NCBI GenBank assembly: GCA_028280675.1
Contig: JANQLI010000143.1
Span: 1 to 6,184 of the forward strand
Reading direction: 5' to 3'
Source: Alphaproteobacteria bacterium
GTDB taxonomy: Bacteria > Pseudomonadota > Alphaproteobacteria > SMXP01
Length of the DNA stretch: 6,184 nt
The notes below the pieces were generated by a model, which was not told the DNA's origin, did no database searches, and saw nothing but the letters and a program-made list of their open reading frames with translations. This document shows, in pieces, positions 1 through 4,634 of this stretch (its first letter is position 1; each line of letters opens with the position of its first letter). The position numbers and the translations under genes are program-made.

Positions 1-2
1 TT

Positions 3-383
3 GAGCATCAGATTCGGGATGAAGCATTGAAGGTTAAAAATGGCCCATTCACTTACATGTTTCGAAACGTCTATGACTTCGGCAGTGCAAATTACGTCTT
101 TGGTGAGGCGACCTTATCTGGCAGATTTCGCGGACGCGTTGTAACAAAGCGTTTCGGAGCCAAATCAACAATGACCCGGTTTTCAGGGATTTCACATATT
201 CGATTTTATGATGAATTCTCCGACCCTTTTCGCTTCGTCGAAACAGCAAAATTTCTCTATCGAACCGAAGACCCAGATCTAATCCCCATTTCTGTCCATA
301 AAGCAAAAGATTTTGCGGGCAATCCATACGATATCATCGACACGTGGACCGTCCCTATACAAGGCACAGTAAAAGTGGCATAA
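3..383 (+). CDS. C-terminal end of a larger protein, possibly a polymorphic toxin (5'-partial)
   Basis: The frame is open to the left edge of the window (it reads E-H-Q-I-R-D-E-A-L-K before the TTG at 27, which is only the first possible start inside the window), so this is most likely the last 126 codons of a longer gene, stop TAA at 381-383. I do not recognise the family with certainty. The visible part has no transmembrane segment or signal peptide. It is rich in aromatic and beta-forming residues (FGEATLSGRFRGRVV, then an FYDEFSDPF stretch) and ends with G-N-P-Y-D-I-I-D-T-W about 13 residues before the stop. Such compact beta-rich ends are seen in toxin domains of large secreted proteins. 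Together with the four small membrane proteins directly downstream on the same strand, this suggests a toxin C-terminus followed by immunity genes. That role is inference; a plain structural or phage-type protein is not excluded. The coding call is firm, the function is not. Confidence 0.6.
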   Translation, partial: EHQIRDEALKVKNGPFTYMFRNVYDFGSANYVFGEATLSGRFRGRVVTKRFGAKSTMTRFSGISHIRFYDEFSDPFRFVETAKFLYRTEDPDLIPISVHKAKDFAGNPYDIIDTWTVPIQGTVKVA

Positions 384-430
384 AGGCAATCGCAATACTA
401 ATAGTTGTTTGTCAATGTGCTTAATTTATC

Positions 431-796
431 ATGATTTGGATTAACTTAGCATTCTTCTTTGTACTCAACCTTCTCGCATGGTCGAGAGAAGACAACAGAT
501 TGCGATTCTTGCTGTTCATCATAATATTGCTGGCCGGAAGTTTATATTATCACGTTACGGATGTACTTCTTGGCCAAGCATTGTATGACGATCCGAATCC
601 TGATCAGATTCAGCCCGGCATTCGCCCCGAGTTTTTTGACAAAAGCGGTAGCTGGATTTTCTCTCTCCTACAAGGGCTTTGGGGAAGTTTTTTAATAAGT
701 GTGTTTTGGTGGGGCGTTATAGATGTCGCATCGAACATTTATCTTGCCACGAAACATGTTTGGACAACCCATCTTCAGAAATTGATGAAGGGATAA
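431..796 (+). CDS. Small three-helix membrane protein A1 (candidate immunity protein)
   Basis: 121-residue integral membrane protein with no family name I recognise. Helices are predicted at about residues 4-17, 26-47 and 83-106, with a roughly 35-residue polar loop (rich in D, P, Q) between helices 2 and 3. Landmarks are A16-W17-S18-R19 after helix 1, G73-S74-W75 before helix 3, and W94-G95 followed by V-I-D in helix 3. It aligns end to end without a gap with A2 (1368-1733), about 24 of 121 positions identical, concentrated in these motifs. An in-frame TAA at 422-424 leaves ATG 431 as the first possible ATG; no convincing ribosome binding site precedes it, so expression may depend on the upstream gene 48 bases away. 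It is coupled to B1 by a 3-base gap. It may protect against the product encoded upstream; alternatives are a membrane chaperone or a lysis-type protein. Confidence 0.8.
   Translation: MIWINLAFFFVLNLLAWSREDNRLRFLLFIIILLAGSLYYHVTDVLLGQALYDDPNPDQIQPGIRPEFFDKSGSWIFSLLQGLWGSFLISVFWWGVIDVASNIYLATKHVWTTHLQKLMKG
788..793 (+). promoter_or_regulatory. Ribosome binding site of B1
   Basis: GAAGGG lies six bases before the ATG at 800 and overlaps the last codons of A1. It supports the B1 start and suggests that the two genes are translated together. It is the only clear Shine-Dalgarno site among the four paralogous genes. Confidence 0.55.
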
Positions 797-799
797 GAA

Positions 800-1162
800 A
801 TGTCCGAGTTTTTTATTCCCTATTGGGATGCGTATCTGATTGGAGCCACTCCGTTTTTAATTCTGTTAGCGTGGCTCCTTCCAACACCTCAGTCAAAAGT
901 GATCGCCCTTGCTGTGGTTATGATAGTGGTTGTTTCTATTTTCACTACGATGGAATGGCTTCGTTGGCCGCTCATGAACGACATCGAATACGGGCGGACG
1001 ACAATTGGCGGCCCAGGTTTGTACGATGGACGCCAACCCTCTCTCTTCGATAGGTTTATCATTATGGGTATCATCAGCGTTTTTCTCTGGGGCTTGATCG
1101 ACATCCTCTCCATCCCGGTGCGGGGGATTATCGGTTTCGTGAAAAAACGGCTTCCCGCTTAA
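800..1162 (+). CDS. Small three-helix membrane protein B1 (candidate immunity protein)
   Basis: 120-residue integral membrane protein. Helices lie at about 12-27, 33-51 and 86-104. The N-terminus is short and aromatic; A24-W25 follows helix 1, W56-P57 follows helix 2, and a glycine-rich 25-residue loop leads to helix 3, which carries S-V-F-L-W-G-L-I-D-I-L-S (93-104), then P-V-R and a basic K-K tail. The last 30 residues match those of B2 (1739-2122) at 20 positions, and the underlying DNA is about 74% identical over 1081-1170, so these are clear paralogs; the loops are unrelated in sequence. The gene starts three bases after the A1 stop with a good ribosome binding site. Function unknown; in context it fits the second member of a duplicated membrane immunity module. 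The resemblance of helices 1 and 3 to A1 suggests that A and B are themselves distant paralogs. Confidence 0.82.
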   Translation: MSEFFIPYWDAYLIGATPFLILLAWLLPTPQSKVIALAVVMIVVVSIFTTMEWLRWPLMNDIEYGRTTIGGPGLYDGRQPSLFDRFIIMGIISVFLWGLIDILSIPVRGIIGFVKKRLPA

Positions 1163-1367
1163 ACGCGCATCGTTCATCACACATAAACAGAAAGCGGATC
1201 ACTGCGATAACATCGATTGGTTTCGCATCACTGTCCCAACATGGGATTCCAGAATGTGCAGAAAGAACGTTACGGGAAACGAAATTTCGCTATACAACCC
1301 CTAATAAATGTGCTATTGGCGCACCAGCAACGATATATGCGTGTCTCATATCCATAGATCTTTATAA
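1163..1367. other. 205-base gap between the two module copies, no convincing gene
   Basis: This AT-rich stretch separates B1 from A2, whereas the genes within each A-B pair are only 3-5 bases apart. It begins with bases resembling the 3' end of the deacetylase gene (1161-1190 against 2121-2150). It contains CTAATA-AATGTGCT (1301-1314); the same two blocks occur, 10 bases apart, in front of A1 (397-402 and 413-420). It also holds the 10-base palindrome CGAAATTTCG. A 47-codon frame without a start codon (1161-1304) encodes nothing I recognise. No confident promoter or terminator was seen, though A2 probably needs its own transcription or read-through from B1. Confidence 0.5.
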
Positions 1368-1733
1368 ATGCTACAATTTTCTTTATTGATTTTAACACTG
1401 TGTGTTGTCTTTGCATGGTCGCGCAAACAAGCAGGCCAACGCTTTTTGTCCCTTATGGTGCTGATTGGCGTCATTGCCGTTACGTCTCTCGTCATGGCAT
1501 TGCTGAGCAGCTCAGTCATCAGCGACCCCACTGTCACATCGCATACGCCTCAAGAGACGGAACCGGTCTTGTTTCAGGAACAAGGGTCATGGGGAGCGTC
1601 GCTTCGTGAACACCTCTGGAGATATTCCATTCTGAGCATCATGGTGTGGGGTCTCTTGTGCATCGGCGCCACAGTGGTGCGCTTCATTCAAATGCTTCTG
1701 AACCCTTCTGCCGCAAACACAGCCAATACATAA
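1368..1733 (+). CDS. Small three-helix membrane protein A2 (paralog of A1)
   Basis: 121-residue integral membrane protein of the same length as A1. Helices lie at about 4-16, 26-47 and 86-111. A16-W17-S18-R19, R25-F26-L27, G73-S74-W75, S78-L79, L83-W84, S90 and W94-G95 are at exactly the same residue numbers as in A1, while the loop at 48-68 has diverged. Unlike the other three paralogs it lacks the acidic residue after the WG motif (Cys98 in place of Asp). TAA at 1365-1367 sits directly before ATG 1368, so this is the earliest ATG possible; there is no recognisable ribosome binding site. The stop is five bases before the B2 start, repeating the A1-B1 arrangement. Function unknown; probably a second-copy immunity-type or otherwise module-specific membrane protein. 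Confidence 0.78.
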   Translation: MLQFSLLILTLCVVFAWSRKQAGQRFLSLMVLIGVIAVTSLVMALLSSSVISDPTVTSHTPQETEPVLFQEQGSWGASLREHLWRYSILSIMVWGLLCIGATVVRFIQMLLNPSAANTANT

Positions 1734-1738
1734 AACCC

Positions 1739-2122
1739 ATGCATGACGATAGCAGTTATTTGAGCCTCCTATACACGCTGGGTTTCGCCCTTTTGATTTT
1801 CTTTGCCTGGTCACAAACATCGCCTGGCAAAAACCTCTTGGGACTGATCATGATAACATTAGGCTGTGGCTTCTTATTAGAGGCCGCCACTTTGTTCGGG
1901 TGGCCATATGTCAACGCCTTCGATACAATGTTATCGGAGATCATCTGTTCTGCGCAGAATCACGCAGACAAAGACTGCCTGCTTCAGATGTCTGAACGGG
2001 GCAGCACACCGCGCATTTTGATCGCAAGTCTGCTATCGGTTTTTCTCTGGGGGGTGATTGATATTCTCTCAGTCCCGGTACGCCATGTGATCAGCGTCGT
2101 GAAAAAACAGCAACCGGCTTAA
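1739..2122 (+). CDS. Small three-helix membrane protein B2 (paralog of B1)
   Basis: 127-residue integral membrane protein. Helices lie at about 8-24, 33-52 and 93-111. A23-W24-S25 follows helix 1, W55-P56 follows helix 2, and helix 3 has S-V-F-L-W-G-V-I-D-I-L-S (100-111), then P-V-R and K-K-Q-Q-P-A at the end, nearly as in B1. The loop is seven residues longer than in B1 and contains Cys70 and Cys80, which could form a disulfide if it faces the periplasm. I chose ATG 1739 over the longer frame from 1646 because it gives the family length, repeats the short A-to-B spacing (5 bases), and the extra upstream codons only shadow A2. There is no clear ribosome binding site, so translation is probably coupled to A2. 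Its stop shares the bases TTAA with the stop of the opposing deacetylase gene. Confidence 0.82.
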   Translation: MHDDSSYLSLLYTLGFALLIFFAWSQTSPGKNLLGLIMITLGCGFLLEAATLFGWPYVNAFDTMLSEIICSAQNHADKDCLLQMSERGSTPRILIASLLSVFLWGVIDILSVPVRHVISVVKKQQPA

Positions 2123-3048
2123 GCGCGCAGCAAGCTGTGCACATGGGCAGCAGACGCGCTGGCAAGAGCGTCAATATCATACCCGCCTTCGAGCAGCGAC
2201 ACCACGCGGCCATTGCAATGTGTCCCCGCCACTGCGATCAATTGATCCGTCACCCAGGCGAAATCATCGTCGGTTAAGTCTAACTGCCCGAGCGGATCGC
2301 GCATATGCGCATCAAAGCCAGCGGAGATGAGCAGAAACTCTGGTGCAAAGGCGTCCAGCGCGGGCACAATGCGCGTCTCTATGGCGGTGCGAAAGGCAAT
2401 CGATCCACTGCCCGCCGCCAAAGGCGCATTGACGATGTTGCCCTGCCCCACTTCATCGGCATCGCCGGTGCCGGGATAAAACGGCGCTTGATGGGTTGAG
2501 CCATAAAACAAATCTTTGTCGTTCCAAAACAGCGCCTGAGTGCCATTGCCGTGATGCACATCAAAATCGATCACGGCGATGCGGGTCAGCCCATGGGCAG
2601 CGCGGGCGTGATGCGCACCAATGACAATGTTGTTGAAAAAACAAAAACCCATAACGCGGGTGGCTTCCGCATGATGTCCGGGAGGACGCACCGCGCAAAA
2701 AGCGTTTTTAACGTCGCCCGCCATCACCATGTCGATGGCTTGCGGCACCGCCCCCGCGGCGCGCAAGATGGCCGCACGCGATCCCGGTCCGGCGCTGGTG
2801 TCGGGATCGAAAGCGTAAAAGCCTTGCGCATCGGGAATGAGGGACAAGACCTCCTCCACATGCGCGCGCGGATGGGCGCGGGCGATCATGGCGACATCGG
2901 CGAGCGGCGCATCGACGCGCCGCACATCTTGGAACGCCTCCTCTTCAAGCGCCGCCAGAACGGCACGCAAACGATCCGGCCGCTCCGGATGGCCCGCCTG
3001 CATCTGATGTTTGAGGCAATCAAGATGTGTGATGAGTGCTGTGGTCAT
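2119..3048 (-). CDS. Histone deacetylase family protein (zinc amidohydrolase)
   Basis: 309-residue cytoplasmic enzyme of the arginase/deacetylase fold, full length for the bacterial members. Family enzymes remove acetyl groups from acetylated lysine or polyamines using one zinc ion. All expected motifs are visible: H-P-E-R-P-D-R (20-26), R-P-P-G-H-H-A-E with the catalytic His pair 125-126, G-F-C-F-F-N-N (134-140), D-F-D-V-H-H-G-N-G-T with likely zinc ligands Asp163 and His165, Y-P-G-T-G (191-195), S-A-G-F-D-A-H with the third ligand Asp246, and L-E-G-G-Y-D with catalytic Tyr290. The E-G-G-Y form and overall pattern resemble class II enzymes and acetylpolyamine amidohydrolases rather than AcuC, but the substrate cannot be read from sequence. 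ATG 3048 gives a normal N-terminus; no strong ribosome binding site precedes it. It is convergent with B2 (shared TTAA) and divergent from the exported protein at 3185. More GC-rich than the genes to its left, so probably core genome. Confidence 0.95.
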   Translation of the reverse strand: MTTALITHLDCLKHQMQAGHPERPDRLRAVLAALEEEAFQDVRRVDAPLADVAMIARAHPRAHVEEVLSLIPDAQGFYAFDPDTSAGPGSRAAILRAAGAVPQAIDMVMAGDVKNAFCAVRPPGHHAEATRVMGFCFFNNIVIGAHHARAAHGLTRIAVIDFDVHHGNGTQALFWNDKDLFYGSTHQAPFYPGTGDADEVGQGNIVNAPLAAGSGSIAFRTAIETRIVPALDAFAPEFLLISAGFDAHMRDPLGQLDLTDDDFAWVTDQLIAVAGTHCNGRVVSLLEGGYDIDALASASAAHVHSLLRA

Positions 3049-3106
3049 AACCCGAGTGTGCGGAATTATTCAGCCATGCGCAAGTGTTAGGGGGCATCCT
3101 CAAAAG

Positions 3107-3135
3107 CTGACATGCCGCCCCGCCTGTGCTATACT
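3107..3135 (+). promoter_or_regulatory. Sigma-70-type promoter for the exported protein gene
   Basis: CTGACA (3107-3112) is one base from the TTGACA -35 consensus. After exactly 17 bases comes TATACT (3130-3135), one base from TATAAT, preceded by an extended -10 TG at 3127-3128. This predicts a transcript start near 3142 and a leader of about 43 bases before ATG 3185. It lies in the 136-base divergent gap and points away from the deacetylase. Confidence 0.7.
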
Positions 3136-3171
3136 TCTCTTCCTCACACAGTGCAGTGTTTTGTTGTCCGT

Positions 3172-3177
3172 AAGGAG
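3172..3177 (+). promoter_or_regulatory. Ribosome binding site deciding the start at 3185
   Basis: AAGGAG lies seven bases before ATG 3185. It settles the start there rather than at earlier in-frame codons (the frame is open from about 3011), which would overlap the deacetylase gene and bury the signal peptide. Confidence 0.8.
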
Positions 3178-3184
3178 CCGCAAA

Positions 3185-3628
3185 ATGTCTAACACACCCA
3201 AAAGTCTCATGCTCATTTGTGTTTCTTTCCTCTCATTGGCCCTGACAAATGGGAGTTTTGCTGATGATCGCGTCGAAACTTATATTACAGCGTGCATGGC
3301 GCAAGACAAAGAAAGGCGAAATAAAGAAGATGTTTCGGAACTGACCCGTAACACCATTGAAGAGCTAAACGAAATGGCGGGTGAAGAAGCTTATGGTGTT
3401 GATGATCGCCCTTATGATCCAACAAGAGCGCGTGCTGAATGCGAATGCAGAGTGAAGTCTTTTGACGATGGCATGAGTGCTGAAGCCTATGAATATGCCA
3501 TGTTAGCGCCAATCATGTCTAATGATGACATTAAAGCAGAGATGGGCATTGATGATGAGCGGTTTCTAGACATAATGATTGAAGCATCATCATATGAATT
3601 TGCCGCATTAATGAACTGCGATTTATGA
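3185..3628 (+). CDS. Small exported cysteine-containing protein of unknown function
   Basis: 147-residue protein that I do not recognise. Residues 1-26 form a typical signal peptide: polar start with Lys6, hydrophobic core L-M-L-I-C-V-S-F-L-S-L-A-L, and a probable cut after S-F-A before D-D. The mature part (about 121 residues) is acidic and mostly helical-looking, with four cysteines in the spacing C-M-A-Q near the N-terminus, a C-E-C pair in the middle and one Cys four residues from the end, enough for two disulfides in the periplasm. There is no lipobox at the cleavage site and no membrane helix after the signal. It has its own near-consensus promoter and a good ribosome binding site, so it is probably transcribed alone. 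It is more AT-rich than the deacetylase gene. Neighbouring genes suggest no pathway. Confidence 0.85.
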   Translation: MSNTPKSLMLICVSFLSLALTNGSFADDRVETYITACMAQDKERRNKEDVSELTRNTIEELNEMAGEEAYGVDDRPYDPTRARAECECRVKSFDDGMSAEAYEYAMLAPIMSNDDIKAEMGIDDERFLDIMIEASSYEFAALMNCDL

Positions 3629-3675
3629 GACCCAAATGATCTGACCATTGGCCTGCGAGCAGACACGCCTTTGTC

Positions 3676-3695
3676 ATTCCCGCGAAAGCGGGAAT
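3676..3695. repeat. Palindromic intergenic repeat ATTCCCGC-GAAA-GCGGGAAT
   Basis: A perfect 8-base stem with a GAAA loop, within the familiar context TGTCATTCCCGCGAAAGCGG...AATCCA. Copies of this kind are scattered between genes of many proteobacteria. It lies 48 bases past the exported-protein stop. It has no T-run, so it is a dispersed repeat that may slow or protect transcript ends rather than a classic terminator. Confidence 0.75.
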
Positions 3696-3726
3696 CCAAT
3701 GTCAGTGAGATGTCATAAATACGCGT

Positions 3727-3741
3727 GACGTGGCGCACGTC
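3727..3741. repeat. Short hairpin GACGTG-gcg-CACGTC
   Basis: A perfect 6-base stem with a 3-base loop in the gap between the exported protein and the seven-helix protein. It could be part of a composite repeat with its neighbours or a chance palindrome. Confidence 0.35.
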
Positions 3742-3779
3742 GCAAACTGCAAGTGCTTTCAGTGTAGAACAGCCAATAG

Positions 3780-3800
3780 ATCCCCGATCAAGTCGGGGAT
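3780..3800. repeat. Palindromic repeat ATCCCCGA-tcaag-TCGGGGAT
   Basis: A perfect 8-base stem with a 5-base loop. The CCCCGATCAAGTCGGGG type is a common dispersed repeat in alphaproteobacteria. It overlaps the 3' end of the minus-strand gene at 3788: the stop codon TGA falls in the loop, so the last residues L-S-P-T are encoded by the repeat. It may also serve as a transcript-end hairpin for that gene, though no T-run follows. Confidence 0.75.
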
Positions 3801-4519
3801 AACATGTAGGACTCTCCCGCTATCCGTTGATACAGCTTCATCGCGGTAAAACAGATCAAAAAGCCGAGCACGCCATCAAAGGGGTAAGAAATAAAGGTCA
3901 TCATGCCTTTATGGGGAAGCTGCACGACAATGGCTGAGGCAATATTGCTGAGTACAAATAGAATTGTGACCCAATAGAACTTCGTTTTCCATACCAACAC
4001 AAAACTTGTCAGCAGCAAGACCATTGCCGCAATGGGCACAACGGGTGAGAGGGCAAAGTCACCGCGCCCCACATCGTCCGGACGGCAGGCTTGATCGGGA
4101 TATACTTCCAGCACATAGCGCTTCATATCAAAAATACAGGCAGGGTACAGCGCCATGTCCCAATAGGCGATGATTTGATAAACGCCTGTGGCGATAGCGG
4201 CGGCGAGCACACCCAAGATCACCGCTTTATTCCGCGCCCAGGCAAAACCTGCGTAGCCGAGCAGCAAAACAGCAATTGGCACTAAAAACGGCATACAAAA
4301 GTAATACCAAGTCATGCGAAAACGAATGAGCGTTTCAAGCGCATCACCATGGCCCATAAAGCGCCCGATCCCATTGCTGAAGGCGTCAAAGGCAATGGGA
4401 AACAGGATGGTCAATCCAAGCAGCAGTGCGAGATTGCTTGTCTGCCCAAACCATTGGCGCGCCAACCATATCAGTGCGGCAAACTCAATCGCAGCAAGAG
4501 TCAACATCGCCACAGACAT
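3788..4519 (-). CDS. Seven-helix integral membrane protein of unknown function
   Basis: 243-residue membrane protein that I do not recognise. Predicted helices lie at about 4-21, 28-45, 72-93, 98-119, 157-177, 182-200 and 213-231. A 35-residue loop (121-156) holds Cys128 and Cys145, which may pair if the loop is periplasmic. No catalytic or transport motif is evident. I chose ATG 4519 because an AAGGGGG ribosome binding site ends about seven bases before it; the GTG at 4525, two codons upstream, would abut that site. The C-terminal L-S-P-T and the stop come from a dispersed palindromic repeat, so the original C-terminus was probably replaced. It is divergent from the four-helix protein at 4635 with a 115-base gap. 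Possibly a sensor or small-molecule permease, but this cannot be told from the sequence. Confidence 0.8.
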   Translation of the reverse strand: MSVAMLTLAAIEFAALIWLARQWFGQTSNLALLLGLTILFPIAFDAFSNGIGRFMGHGDALETLIRFRMTWYYFCMPFLVPIAVLLLGYAGFAWARNKAVILGVLAAAIATGVYQIIAYWDMALYPACIFDMKRYVLEVYPDQACRPDDVGRGDFALSPVVPIAAMVLLLTSFVLVWKTKFYWVTILFVLSNIASAIVVQLPHKGMMTFISYPFDGVLGFLICFTAMKLYQRIAGESYMLSPT

Positions 4520-4575
4520 GGGCACCCCCTTTCAAGCCACATCGCGTGACACTACATTTTGGTGTAACCTTCTGC

Positions 4576-4609
4576 TTGCCAGGGTAGACTATTCACATGA
4601 CCTGGGCAA
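4576..4609. promoter_or_regulatory. Imperfect inverted repeat in the divergent gap, possible operator
   Basis: TTGCC-AGG (4576-4583) and CCTGGGCAA (4601-4609) are inverted copies with one extra base in the second arm and 17 bases between. They lie between two divergent membrane-protein genes, just before the ribosome binding site of the rightward gene. This could be a regulator site or a leader hairpin. I could not place a convincing promoter around it. Confidence 0.3.
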
Positions 4610-4621
4610 ATGACCGCCGAC

Positions 4622-4627
4622 AAGGAG
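4622..4627 (+). promoter_or_regulatory. Ribosome binding site of the four-helix protein
   Basis: AAGGAG lies seven bases before ATG 4635 and fixes that start. Confidence 0.75.
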
Positions 4628-4634
4628 AGACATC

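Larger units (their letters stand above)
431..1190 (+). repeat. Tandem module copy 1 (A1-B1)
   Basis: First copy of a duplicated two-gene unit. A1 and A2 are offset by 937 bases at both ends. The B stops are offset by 960, which is accounted for by seven extra codons in B2 plus two extra spacer bases. DNA similarity is obvious only at the 3' end: 1081-1190 matches 2041-2150 at about 77 of 110 positions without a gap. The rest is detectable at protein level only, so the duplication is old or has diverged fast. Confidence 0.65.
1368..2150 (+). repeat. Tandem module copy 2 (A2-B2)
   Basis: Second copy of the A-B unit, with the same gene order, sizes and short spacing as copy 1. The similar DNA tail extends about 28 bases past the B stop, into the 3' end of the neighbouring deacetylase gene in this copy. 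Confidence 0.65.

Noticed and set aside
679..1053. Plus-strand frame of 124 codons across A1 and B1
   Set aside because: Overlaps both membrane protein genes in another frame, with no family pattern or ribosome binding site; A1 and B1 are supported by paralogs.
893..1180. Minus-strand frames opposite B1
   Set aside because: Antisense shadows of B1; the corresponding region opposite B2 has no matching frame, so they are not conserved.
1161..1304. 47-codon open frame in the inter-module gap as a toxin remnant
   Set aside because: It lacks a start codon, and I could not align it with the upstream gene's C-terminus; kept only as a question in the findings.
1646..1738. Upstream extension of B2 by 31 codons
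   Set aside because: Those codons shadow A2 in another frame, and the paralog B1 has no such extension.
2551..3090. Long plus-strand frame of 179 codons
   Set aside because: It is antisense to the deacetylase, whose catalytic motifs are all intact, and its composition (many R, G, H) is that of a GC-rich shadow frame.
3487..3738. Minus-strand frame containing L-D-S-R-F-R-G-N-D-K
   Set aside because: This peptide is the well-known false translation of the ATTCCCGC/GCGGGAAT repeat; the frame also runs antisense to the exported protein gene.
3676..3800. The repeats as a CRISPR array or Rho-independent terminators
   Set aside because: The palindromes differ from one another and are not regularly spaced, and none is followed by a T-run.
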